Below, piece after piece: positions 1-10,091 of a stretch of DNA of 64,000 nt. The position numbers and the translations under genes were made by a program. Each line of letters opens with the position of its first letter. Position 1 is the first letter of the stretch. This stretch comes from Tethya wilhelma (lineage: Eukaryota > Porifera > Demospongiae > Tethyida > Tethyidae). Under the pieces are notes generated by a model. It saw only the letters and a list, made by a program, of their open reading frames with translations, ran no database searches and was not told the DNA's origin. The DNA is taken from contig CAXIPT010000012.1 of NCBI GenBank assembly GCA_964030475.1, positions 849,913 to 913,912 of the forward strand. The letters run 5' to 3'.

Positions 1-742
1 GGATTGGATGCTGATATTGTTGGTGAAGGTTGTTTTGGATCATGTACTAAAATGGTGTATCAAGATATGTTTGTAGTGTGTGTGAAAAAAATGGAGAAAG
101 ATAAGGTATCGTTACAAGGATTGAAGTCAGAGGCTGCCATTCTTTTTGCATTTAATACTGGAGGGTTACTCCACATTGCTTTGGTATCTGTCCTAGTTTA
201 CATGCTATGGTTATGTCATATGTGAGTGTCAGCAGCAACCCAGTCACTTTGTATTCACTTCTCTATAGTAAACATATATCAGCTTCCCTTTTACAAGTCG
301 TCATTGCACTGAACTTCTTTTAGAGTTATGTAAAGGTATACAATACATTCACAACATGGGTTTCCTTCATAATGATCTCAAACTTGACAATATAGTTGTT
401 GGTGATACACTTAGTCAAAGATTAAAGCCATACATTATAGACTTTGGGAAAGCATGTCCCATTTCTAAGGGGAAAATGTATACCCTAAGTGAAGATGAGA
501 AGCTTATTTACAAGAATGAACATCCACAAGTTGCTCCTGATCTTCGGGATGGTCTTGTTCAACAAACAGTAGCCACCGATATTTATTCATTGGGCCGAGT
601 GATAAAACGCTGCAATTCAGTATTTATTCATTGTGCCAAATTGGCATTATCAATTCGATCAATTCTTGGTTATCACAGCAAAGATCGTCCTAGTATTGAG
701 GCAATTTTACTCCTAATAACTGATAGAAAAACTATTGAGTAG
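1..742 (+). pseudogene. Protein kinase domain, 5'-truncated by window edge, two frameshifts
   Basis: A protein kinase catalytic domain can be read across the first 742 bases in three successive frames. The glycine-rich loop (GEGCFG, near base 22) and the VCVKK lysine lie in the first frame. A segment with HCFGICPS and VTLYSLL lies in the second. The third frame holds the catalytic loop HNDLKLDN (base 368), the metal-binding DFG (base 440) and the helix-F motif TDIYSLG before a TAG stop. The frames change near bases 165-171 and 300-320 with no splice signals that would explain it, so this is either a decayed copy or a draft with two indels. The catalytic loop has HND instead of the usual HRD, but the Asp and Asn are kept, so the family may be catalytically competent. 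The N-terminus lies outside the window, and no partner domain is visible. The kinase group cannot be assigned by eye. Confidence 0.75.
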
Positions 743-859
743 TAAAAAAATTAATGTACGTGTGAATTGTAATGCATTATGATTGTGTAATTTGGGCTGT
801 TATAAGTTCAGTGCTTTAACTAATCCAATGATGCCACTTATAAGCAGTTGGTAATATGG

Positions 860-1185
860 CTAACTGTGAGACTGAATGCGTGTTGGCCAAGTTACTGTAT
901 CTGTGTTGTGGTTCGCTTTTTTAGGTATAGGCAAAATTCTTTGTGATTGGCTGTGAGACTGAATGCGTGTTAATCACTAAAGAATTTGGGCTTCTAGTTT
1001 TGTTATCGTACACAGGTCTCCATACCACCTTCATAGTTGGTGACAAAGTTAGCTGTAAGACTGGATGCGTGTTAGCTGAGTCACTGTATCTGTGAGGTGT
1101 TTTTTTTTTTTTTTTTTTTTTGAGCATGCATTATTTATATATACTTTCTTGTTGTGGTTAGCTATGAGACTGAATGCGTGTTGAC
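860..1185. repeat. Degenerate direct repeats around TGAATGCGTGTT
   Basis: The phrase GCTGTGAGACTGAATGCGTG, with small changes, occurs four times (near 863, 948, 1049 and 1160), each followed by variable sequence of about 90-110 bases. Two copies also share ACTGTATCTGTG downstream. A poly-T run interrupts the third unit. It is a short old tandem array with no coding signal. Confidence 0.7.
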
Positions 1186-1245
1186 CACAACAGGAATTGA
1201 ATGGGTCAAGAATAGCTCACATGTAGTCAGTATGCTGAAGAGCTT

Positions 1246-1455
1246 ATACCGTATACCGCTTAATTTTCGTGGTACTTAACTTTCGCGGTTTTCGCGGATC
1301 GAACGTTATCCGCGAAAATTGTTCAACGAAAAATTGCGTGCTCATATGCATGCGCACACGAATGATATCAATCCGCGAAACTTATTCAACGAAAATTTGC
1401 AATAGCGCAATCCGCGAAAATTAAGTAACCTCGAAAATTAAGCGGTATACGGTAT
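1246..1455. mobile_element. MITE with perfect 24-bp inverted ends
   Basis: The first and last 24 bases (beginning ATACCGTATACCGCTTAATT) are exact reverse complements. The interior is rich in TTCGCGG and CCGCGAAA motifs repeated on both strands. At 210 bases it has no coding capacity, so it is a non-autonomous DNA element. I see no clear target duplication. From 1456 to 1712 nothing else is recognisable. Confidence 0.8.
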
Positions 1456-1712
1456 TCAATGAATCTGTGACTAAGTAAACTATAGCTACATGACAATGTG
1501 TTGATAAGCATGCAAGATGATAATTATAATTATTACCATACAATTGTCAATTAAAAAGCACATTTAATTTAACACCTGTTTTTTACAAGTACAACATTAA
1601 CAGTTTCATAAAAGACTCTAGGTTTTTCACTAACACTACCATCACTACTAACACAAAAAACTTTTTTACTCTATTTAAGAAATGGTGTTAAAGTTATTGG
1701 GTACTGTATACG

Positions 1713-2450
1713 TCAACCATCACCAAGTCTGTCATATGCCACATCCCATCCTGCTGGAAACACATCACTGTTGAAATCACCTTCGTAGTATAGTCTACCT
1801 TTACCTTTACTTCTAGCTCTACCTTTATTACAAAACAAAAATCTAAAAACATGAAAAGGAAACTCTACATTAAACTTGCACATTCGAACCATTCCTAAGC
1901 TTAAGCTACGATTAATAGTGTCTACAAATAAGCCGATACTATATCCAATATAATTCTCTGTTCTGGGTTGGGATGGTAGAATGATCTGTAACAAAATTAA
2001 TAGTGCAACTATATACATTACTTTGCATATATGTATATGAGCAAACTGGTGACATACTGTAATGCCGTATCGGTGATATCATCTTCAAGAACCCAACTTG
2101 CTTCATCTTTCCCATAGCCTTTCCATAATACTAAGTACTCCTTCTTGTCCTTAAAAAGTTACTAGTAACATTATAATTGCTGATTAATACAACCAAACTC
2201 CATGGTTTACCTTTTGGAACTTGCATGGTCTGTCAATAATAAGCCTCTCCACTATATACACACCTTCATCCAATGTATCACTTGCCACTACTAACTTACT
2301 TCTTAGGTCTGGATTAGTCTAGTCCTAGACCCCACCTCTTTCGCCAGCGAAAAAAAGGGAGAGGAGGGTCCAAAGAAGAAGTGTCAGCACTGCTAATACT
2401 GTTTAGCAGGCGGTAATACCCAGGGTCTGGTCTAGATCTCTTCATCACGA
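1713..2450 (-). pseudogene. Chromodomain gene, copy 1 (frameshifted)
   Basis: Three minus-strand exons match the gene at 52.8-53.6 kb. Exon 2211-2300 encodes EGVYIVERLIIDR. Exon 2058-2150 encodes EYLVLWKGYGKDEASWV, together making a chromodomain (histone or other peptide reader fold). The last exon (1713-1985) encodes a conserved tail with FHVFRFLF and a GRLYYEGDFNSDVFPAGW block. Splice sites are good: exon 1 ends AAAG|GTAAAC, exon 2 ends CA|GTATGT, and both acceptors are AG. Exon 2 is 93 bases in both copies. Reading in the splice phase of copy 2, the tail starts correctly (RIILDIVSAYL) but hits a stop near 1920-1930, and the homologous sequence continues in the next frame. The first-exon homology GYYRLLNS (2400-2450) is also out of frame. 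This copy is therefore probably dead. The tail domain is unknown to me. Confidence 0.65.
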
Positions 2451-2599
2451 GCTTGAAAATCCAAGTAAGTAATATTGTAAATGCGCATATATGCAGAGCA
2501 CCACCACGCGTCATGATACGTAGTATTAATCAGAGGCGTGGCTAAGTTCATCACGCGCAAATTTGAATCTTCGAGTAATAAGAAGATTTAGCGCAATAT

Positions 2600-3072
2600 A
2601 CGGCTATGCGCGGGATGTCCTCAATGTTATGTCCATTGCTGGCAATGTGACCGAGATGTGTGTTTCACTTCAGTATCAAGCAGGCTACACAGCTTACTCA
2701 GCAGCCTCAGGCTGCTGGTTGAGTAATCTGGCTTGCCAGACTACTAGCTCAGTAGCTACAAATGTAACTTGTAGAATTATGGGAAAATGAGAACAAACAA
2801 GTAAAAAAACAAAAACAAAAAAACATTGGAAATGACTTGTAATATAACACAGGAATGGCTATATCGTAAAAAGAACGCGCTGTTAGAGTGGGTAAGGAAT
2901 TCTTAATGTAGGAAAAATGAGAGACTCAATAAGGAGATTGTTAAATGCAGTCCATACAGGAAGAATTCTGCACACAGTCTAACAGCCATTCCATATCTTG
3001 TTTGCGTTCTTTTTACTGTTTAGCCATTCCTGAGTTTCATTACATTTCCAATGTTTTTTTTTTTACTTGTTA
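2600..3072. repeat. Repeat family A with palindrome, copy 1
   Basis: Bases 2796-3072 form an imperfect palindrome beginning ACAAGTAAAAA and containing CATTGGAAATG, AGGAATGGCTA and GTAAAAAGAACGC in one arm and their complements in the other. The flank 2600-2795 is shared, in inverted orientation, with 62407-62590, so the mobile unit is larger than the palindrome. Other copies lie at 36131, 38333 and 62136. From 3073 to 3753 nothing is recognisable. Confidence 0.75.
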
Positions 3073-4114
3073 AACTAAGAGGCCAGCGCAAACACCCGTG
3101 AACTATGGGCAGTCCGTATACTCTCCATATCATAATTAGATGATGTACAGTACATGCTGACTTTTACCATAGCCAGGCACATGGGGACTAAAAATTATTT
3201 ACCGAGAAGCGAGTAGCTGAGAAAGAAAGACAGAAGATAGCTAATAGACTCAAGGAGGTAAGATAGATTCTAGGTACAGTAAGTTCTAAGAACTAAGATA
3301 AGCCTCAAAATAACCTGTATGCGATCGCCGTACAAGGAGAGGCTCTAGTGCATGTATTAAAGCACTTGGCTTAATTTTAAGCTGACTAATCTCAAAATTT
3401 TGCTAAAGCACATAGACAGAAAGGTACGCTAAAGCTTTGTACATACTTATCTGAGAGAGAGCATGGAATAATAAATCATTTTTAGTGGCAGCTGCCTTGC
3501 TCATAAATATTGCAACAGTTTGTTGCACAGCATAGCAACTATTCTCCGTGTTAGAAACTAAGTAAAAATGAATGAGGCTCAGACTACTGGCTATATCTCC
3601 GAAACAGAAGCCGCTCCACCCCTCAAATTTTGCATGGAGCATGCTCTGCTGTGGCACATCAATACAAGAAAATAATTTTCGTGCAAAAATGTGAATTAAA
3701 CTAAAACCGCATTTTACTCCAAATTGCCTAAACGGCTGGTTTTCCCTTGACAGGTCACAATTAAATCTGTTACTGATGACAAAAGGAAAGATCCTGAATA
3801 TTTGTTTCAGGAACTAGTACTTATTTGGGAGGACAAAGAATCAGATAGTGAAACAGATAAAGTCACATGCTCATTAATGTAGACAGTACTATATGTAGCA
3901 CGAGAATTCATGAATCAACAAGCTCTTTTTTCTGCTTCCAATTTCCAGATTGTTTTGTGAACCTGAAAAACATTGCATGATAGAAGTATCAAAGTGGTTA
4001 CTCTTCCAAGATCACTTACAGCAAAAATGTTTTCACAGAAAGTTTAGAATACTTCTCTACCACAAAGACAGTGATCAATTACTTAACCTGTCTTGGGCAC
4101 TTGGAAGGCTGAAT

Positions 4115-5543
4115 GGATCATGTAGGATATCCAACTCTCTCGCATATTCAAAAGGGGGCATGTCCACGAGTCACATGGTGACACGCCTACCAATCATGGT
4201 TAATTAGTATAAATTATAATTAATTTTAATATTGATTTAAATATTTTGGCGATAAAACGTGGGAAGAAGCAAACATGGCCAACTTGTCCATCCTGCAAAT
4301 AGGTCCAGTTATCATTGGATCCACTAGTGATCTGGTGAGCTATCTGCAACAAAAACACCTGTTAGCAGATAGCTATACTTGTAGAAGCTGCAGCACTCCG
4401 ATGGATCTGAAGAAGAAGACAGATATATCAGATGGCCTAATATTTCGCTGCAGCTCTTGCAATTGAGACAACCAAGTCACTGAGAGTAGGCAGCTTCTTC
4501 AGTAAGAGTAAGTTAACTCTGCAGAAGTAGATGATACTTTTGTATTGGTGGGTCCGGGATTACCCTGTGAGTAGTGCAGCACAGGAAGCAGAGGTAGCTA
4601 GTGATACTGCTATTGATGTTTATCAGTGGCTAAGGAAAGTGTGCAGCACGAAACTATTAGGGATGAACATCCAGGTAGGTGGTCCAGGAAAGGTGGTGCA
4701 AATTGACGAGAGTCAGTTTACCCATAAACCTAAGGTTAGTTACAAGTTAACACTGATAATAATTATTTACATAATTGCAACAACTAAAATTAATACAGAG
4801 TCACACAGGACGTCCACCTCGTACCGAAATCTGGGTGTTTGGATTGGTGGATACATCTGTGACTCCGGCCCAGGGCTACATGGAGATAGTCCAACGTAGC
4901 AACACTGCTTCCTATCATTAGGCAACATGTTGCAAGTGGCTCAATCGTGTGGTCAGATGAATGGGCTGCCTATAATCGAGTATCAGGTCTCCCAAATGTG
5001 AGTAGCCATGTAGTGGTAAACCATTCCATTCAATTTGTAAATCCTACAACCGGAGTCCATACCCAGAATGTAGAGTCGTATTGGAATCGGGTCAAGATAA
5101 AGTTGAAACAAATTTTCATGAGCATCAAGTCCCCAGTTACTTGGATGAGTTCATGTACAGGGAAAGGTTTGGTACCACTGCCACTCAACTCTTTAACAAT
5201 ATTATAAGTGACATTGCAACCCAATATCCTGTGTAAAATAATATTAAATTTTAATAATCTATTCTTAGTACACTTTAAATTACTACTGCTGTTAGTTAGT
5301 AATGTAAAATTTGTTAGGCCCTAAATCTGTTGTATTTTTGTTCTCACTTTTATCTTTATCTTGATCCTAGTCCTTGCTTGTCTTGCCATGTTGATATAAC
5401 TTGTTGCCAGGAAAACTTTTGTGCAAAACAAAATAACTTGACTTGCCACCACGTGGACCTTTAATTGGTAGGCGTGTCACCACGTGACTCGTGGCCACGC
5501 CCCCTTTTGAATACGCGAGGGAGTCGGATATCCTACATGATCC
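4115..5543 (+). mobile_element. Merlin-type DNA transposon with 8-bp target duplication
   Basis: The element is bounded by inverted repeats of about 79 bases starting GGATCATGTAGGATATCC, with roughly seven mismatches, mostly C/T or G/A changes. It is flanked by the perfect direct repeat GGCTGAAT (4107-4114 and 5544-5551). An 8-9-bp duplication together with an IS1595/ISXO2-like transposase is the known signature of the Merlin superfamily. The element is 1429 bases and lies inside an exon of a host gene. Confidence 0.9.
4275..5236 (+). pseudogene. Merlin (ISXO2-like) transposase, inactivated
   Basis: The start is MANLSILQIG, followed by a zinc-ribbon-like segment (TCRSCSTP and RCSSCN). The catalytic core shows VVQIDESQF (first Asp), VWSDEWAAYNR (second Asp) and HTQNVESYWNRVK (Glu), the DDE set of the ISXO2 family. 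One intron is likely (CCTAAG|GTTAGT to AATACAG, about 4735-4798). The frame is broken after CSSCN (4466), by an in-frame TAG near 4528, near 4900, and again near 5118, so no functional protein can be made. It would normally catalyse cut-and-paste transposition in the nucleus using the element's inverted ends. All three catalytic residues survive although the frame does not. Confidence 0.85.
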
Positions 5544-5635
5544 GGCTGAATGATGAAACCATTGACAGTGATTGTACAGAGCTGCTGACAAGCTATCAAC
5601 CGCCTGAAACAGACAAGCAGTTATTATTTTTATAG

Positions 5636-6541
5636 TATTGATGCTCTCATAAAAAACTGACCCTGTATTTCTGGAGACGTACCCAAAAAGGGATATTAGT
5701 GTTTACTTATATACTGCACTAATTTTCGTTCTCCCACACTTCTCCAAATTTTTCTTGCTGACACTGTAGAGGTTTCTAGAAAGCTTATGAGAATTACACT
5801 AGATTATTACATGACAACTGTAGCTGAGTGGTAGATTAGTGCTAAAGATATTGTAAAGTGCATTTTACAATTGCTAGTGTTGACAATATTGATTGAAAAG
5901 CAATCCTGGAGTGTACAGCACAGGAGTCAACTATTCAACTTGTGCAACCACTGAAGCCCAATTCACACTAGTACAAGAAACCATGTACAGACTGAACGTT
6001 TGTCAATTTTGCATAATATTTCAATTGAAATTCATACAGCTGGGAAAATAGCAGAAAGTTCACAAACACTTTGACAGTAGAGGACACCTGGTAGCAACAA
6101 ATGCACATAGTCGATCGTCTAAAAAACGGAAATTCACACAATCACCATCACCTAGGCAAAAAAGGGCCTAAAAGACAACAAACAGTGAAAATACGAACCA
6201 GGAATCTAAACTTCTGTTTCTAACAATATTCAATGACCTTTGCCAAAGTTCAGAACCAACAAGCCATGCTAGTCCTACAGTATGTACATGTACAAGTAAA
6301 AACAAAAATCTTTAGCATACATTGCCACCAAACACATTTTAGCTAGTAATGGCACTCAGAGAGTTCAAAGATTTGTATGCATTATCAACCAACAACAACT
6401 ACTCAGACATATCTTGCTTATCACAAAAACTGGTGATACGACAGATATTCAAAGCTTTACAAATCGCTTGAGCGGTTGTGCTGTTGAAAGTGTGCAGTAA
6501 CCATGATCGAATGCAAACGACAAGACAAGAAACAGGCTGAC
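5636..6541. other. No recognisable gene
   Basis: AT-rich sequence without a convincing reading frame, inverted ends or tandem structure. A (A)n-rich stretch near 6170-6200 is unremarkable. Confidence 0.4.
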
Positions 6542-7211
6542 CACATTCTTGCCTACAAAATCAAGATTGAACATTGAGCAGCAATGGCTGACAGTTTGGC
6601 ACATCCTGTTTTGAAAAGAGGTCATTCGAACTGGCCCGAGGCCTTTCAGAGTAAACACATCCTCTTTAAGGGGACTGCTACAACCTCTCCACCAACCTTG
6701 GCCTCCTGCTGTCAAACATGACCTACCAACTGAGCACAAAGGAGACGAGTACCATTGAAAATGAAATTGAAAGCTAATTGGATTCGGCTCTAAGTATTAT
6801 TCACATCTATCCATCTATCATCTACAGGAGGTTATAGCTGCCAGTGTATGAGGGAGTCCAAGAGGCACTAAAGAGGTTTGTGAATCAAGGGGAAAAGGTT
6901 TATATAGCAAGAAAGAGTATAGGACAAAGAGAAGACGAATTGAACTAAAGATACAGAGAAAAAGAGAGCAGACAGTTTGCAAACAATGGAGCAAGCAACA
7001 CGGTGGTGACACCTACGGTGACAAGAGTGATTCAGAGATGAAGAATGTAGTGAAGCAAATCCTGTGGTTAACCACACTTACCCGGACATTTTTAGAGACT
7101 GTCCTTACAAAAGAAAAAGACATAATCCTCCTCCAGAAGAACCAACTGATGTCAACAAGGACCAACACATCTAACAAAACAGATGATAGGACCTCAGACA
7201 ATAATGATGAC
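6542..7211 (+). repeat. Ulp1-element 5' region, copy 1 (direct repeat of 29164-29829)
   Basis: This segment is nearly identical to 29164-29829 apart from small indels. It includes a basic segment (KKEYRTKRRRIELK frame) and an acidic region (DDHDGDDDDNDKD). The two copies part at 7211/29829: here the sequence continues into a Ulp1-like protease, while the other copy is replaced by a poly-A run and an unrelated ORF. It is therefore the upstream part of a mobile element, not a host gene. Confidence 0.75.
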
Positions 7212-7440
7212 CATGATGGTGATGATGATGATAATGATAAAGACCTGTTCCTCTTTGGAAATCAACTGGTCACGGAGACACAGTGCACATGTAACACTTT
7301 GTCTAGAGCCCAAAAGTCTCATTGCCCTCTGAGAAATCGATACAAGAGTGATATCATAAATACTGGAGATGACGACAAGGTGGACGTGAGACAACCAGAT
7401 GTGTGGGTCACTGTACACTCTGACTGATGAAGACCATCAA

Positions 7441-8076
7441 ACCATCCAGAAACCAAACGGCTGGCTTAGTGATTTGGTCGTAACAGCAGTACAATATCTC
7501 ATTCAGCAACACTTTCCCAACATTGCTGTTCTACAGTCTCCAGTAGACTTGGGCATTCCAAACTTGCTCCATGGAGTTTGTACAAATAATAAACATTGAC
7601 AATGTCCACTGGTGCGTGGCATCCAATGTCGGCTGCCAGGAAAGCTGTGTGAATGTACAACAGTCTCAACTGGTCACTGAGGTCGTCTTGTATTCCGATT
7701 GTTGCTAACAATCCACACAGTGGAGATGCAGAAGCAGCTAAATCGATCAGACTGTGGTTGCTATTGCCATGGCCTCAGACATATGTAGTGGATTTGACCC
7801 TGGAGTGGTAGAGTATGACCAGACCAAAATCAGAAGCCACTTGAGGACATGCCTAAAGGAAGGTTCCATCACGTGTTTTCCAACAAGAGGAGAGAGAAAG
7901 ACAGGGGGCATCTTGTCATCACTTTTAGCTACTGTATTTGCAGAATGCTGGAGGATGAAGAGGGTGAGGATTTGGCTAAAATATGGTAACTGTAAGGAGT
8001 GGTACCACAAAGACTGCTGGACATTCTAGACGAGATGTTCAACACAGGCAAAGATATTCACTGGGAATGACAAAGT
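7441..8076 (+). pseudogene. Ulp1-like (C48) protease plus PHD finger, mobile-element gene remnant
   Basis: The reading frames in order give WLSDLVVTAVQYLIQQ, then IINIDNVHW (the His-Trp of the C48 catalytic site), then YNSLNWS at the position of the catalytic Asp (here Asn), then NRSDCGCYCHGL (catalytic Cys in an SDCG context) and YDQTKIRSHLRTCLKEG. After it comes a cysteine pattern CICRM...CKEWYHKDC, as in a PHD finger. This order (Ulp1-like cysteine protease followed by PHD) is known from invertebrate mobile-element proteins. At least four frame changes and a stop after DLAKIW break it. The Asp-to-Asn change would itself weaken catalysis. A LINE tail lies directly downstream. Confidence 0.7.
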
Positions 8077-8080
8077 GTGT

Positions 8081-8085
<5 letters not shown>

Positions 8086-8111
<26 letters not shown>

Positions 8112-8672
8112 CAATAGCTTTACAATAACTGAGAAATAATTAAATTATATGTTCAGTTATTGATAGTTGTATTCCATGAAAGGAACAACTATTATAGTTA
8201 GTATTTGCATGAGCATGAAGAGCAGGGGCACACAAGGTGAAGAGAACACGGAAGGTCAGAATTATAATTCTCTATAAAATTTTTCCAGAAGAATTCTTTG
8301 AGCCTTTGCTTCAGTGTGAGATAGGAGAGAGTAAGGTCGAGACATGTGTTGGGAACTTTATTCCATAGTTTAACTACTCTGTTAAAATAGAAGCTCTTGT
8401 CAAGTAATGTACGAGAACGGTTCGTCCTGAGATTGTTTTGGGAAGCTTGTCTTGTGTTAGTTGAAACAAAGCTAATGTGATCAAAGATGTTCATGTTGTC
8501 CTCGTTATCTTGCATGCTCTTAACCAAGAATAGAATATCCTGTAGTTCAAGCCAGCTGACAAGTGGAAGTAGATCAAGGGAAATGAGCCTGTCCTTGTAC
8601 TCCATGGTATGATCATTTAATATGAACTTGGTGGCCTTTCTCTGAACTCTTTCAATTCTAACACTAAACTAT
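8086..8672 (-). mobile_element. 5'-truncated non-LTR retrotransposon (LINE) tail
   Basis: The minus strand encodes the C-terminal end of a LINE reverse transcriptase: VRIERVQRKATKFILND, then YKDRLISLDLLPLVSW, KSFYFNRVVKLWNKVP and a stop at 8198. This is the usual post-polymerase region of CR1/Jockey/I-type elements. The catalytic domain is missing, as expected from 5' truncation on insertion. The 3' end is a trinucleotide run (ATT on the + strand, 8086-8111), which non-LTR elements of several clades use as a tail. The frame 8198-8605 is open. The clade cannot be decided from this piece. Confidence 0.8.
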
Positions 8673-9270
8673 TGTAATTAGCATGCACAGTTTAGTTATT
8701 GTGGCCCTCTGTGGCATCCCAGACTTATAAAAGACATTGTTAGTTGTACATTTTTCTGACACTAAATTGTTTTACACACACTATATGCATATTATTTGGT
8801 GATTTCGAACTACATTGTACAAAACGTAAGCTTTGGTCCTTATTTAATCTGTTGGTTTCCAGTAACGCTACAGTAATTAGTTCACTCAAACTGGACAAAC
8901 AAAAAAAAACACAAAGAAGCCGAATACCTTATTGTCACAATTTTAAAAGCACTAAAATTTAGCTATGCCACCGAGCGTGCTTAGAGGATAACGGTAGTGA
9001 TTTTGCCTCAAAGACACTTAATTCTCAGGCATGTTTTTGTATATTAAGGCCCAATTAAAATTGAAATCGATATTTTAATGCAAGAATGAGCAAACTCAGA
9101 CATATCAAGGATCGTGATGTCCACACAATTTGATAGTCATGTGACCTTAAATAATTGCATAATTTAAGCCTTTTCTCCTTTTATTCAAGGAAGTATGGTT
9201 GCCATGGAGATATTAACCCAATATTCAGGTAAAGTGTTAAGTTAACTAATGACTAGTGCATAATTATTTA
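8673..9270. other. No recognisable gene
   Basis: AT-rich sequence. The last part (about 9235-9270, AGTGCATAATTA) resembles the right flank of the Tigger element that follows, so that element may have landed in an older repeat. Confidence 0.4.
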
Positions 9271-9578
9271 CAGTGAAACCTCTAATAACGGACTCTCCGA
9301 GAAGCGGACAACCTCCGTACAGCAGACAAAGTGCATGCCCCCGATTGCTTTTAGTACAGCACTAATACTATAAGTTACCTCCAAGAAGCAGCCACCTCTG
9401 AACTCCGAAATATGAACGGCACCAATTGACCTCATAAATGTAAAATTTACTTCTATAAACAGACAGAAACCACACCCACCACAACATGCATCTATTTAGA
9501 TTTAGATATTGATAATCTTTACAGCATGATGAGTTGATGAAGTCCATGAACAACGATAATATAAACAATAGCTAGCAT

Positions 9579-9952
9579 CTATAAGTGTCCAGATGTAGTT
9601 AAAGCATCAATAAACTCCTTCATCTTATCAATATAGACTTTGGGTCCATACGTACAAACGGTATATATACAAGGAACTTCAAGTCCATAGCCAGCTCCTC
9701 TTTTAGTTTGTAATTTTGTCAAAACCCTTATTAACCTCTCTTCTCAAAAAAGCAGACACTTTTGGAGCCAGATTGTATGGAACGTGTCCAACAATGTGGT
9801 TGTCACAATAAACAGCCACAGCGTGCACATCATGAGTATTTGTTGGTTCTCTTTTCAGTACTAATGTTTGGCCAACTATTGGTGTCCAAATGTCCATGAA
9901 AGCATGATAACCTCTAACGTACGAATGGAACTCTAAATATCTCTATCTCTAC
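9579..9952 (-). pseudogene. HIRAN-domain reading frame carried antisense in the Tigger element
   Basis: The minus strand reads YVRGYHAFMDIWTPIVGQ, then LKREPTNTHDVHAVAV, then IVGHVPYNLAPKVSAFLRR, the signature order of a HIRAN domain (WxP..G, REP.N.HD..AVAV, IVGHVP). HIRAN domains bind DNA 3' ends and occur in HLTF-like helicases and in some mobile-element proteins. After DKITN there is a stop and a one-base shift. The tail continues in the next frame (GYGLEVP, YGPKVYIDKMKEFIDAL) to TAG 9579-9581. An upstream stop near 9955 means either that the N-terminus is missing or that it was supplied by another exon. It lies wholly within the transposon and points away from the transposase. Confidence 0.7.
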
Positions 9953-10091
9953 AACTTGACTTGCCATATGTTCCAAGCTCTACCCGCGACCTTTGATCTT
10001 CAGCCATGCTGGTGGAGTCAAGCCAAGTTGTGCCCTGTTACCACAAAGTTTGGATACAGTGGTGTTCATAGTCAACTGAGACGTTTGTATA

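Larger units (their letters stand above)
3754..5635 (+). pseudogene. Host gene, last two exons, split by a Merlin element
   Basis: An acceptor (CCCTTGACAG) opens an exon at 3754-3878 with a GT donor. The next exon starts at 3949 after AATTTCCAG and joins in frame (phase 2). It reads through HRKFRILLYHKDSDQLLNL and ALGRLN, then is interrupted at base 4115 by a transposon. If the element and one copy of its duplication are ignored, the frame continues at 5552 with DETIDSDCTELLTSYQPP and ends at TAG 5633-5635. The product is not recognised. The piece is charged and leucine-rich. The gene's upstream exons are not identified. In the assembled sequence the protein would acquire a premature end inside the transposon. 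Confidence 0.6.

Noticed and set aside
6449..6739. Minus-strand frame of 96 codons, repeated at 29110-29361
   Set aside because: It is duplicated only because the whole segment is a mobile-element repeat; the basic/acidic + strand frames fit the element better.
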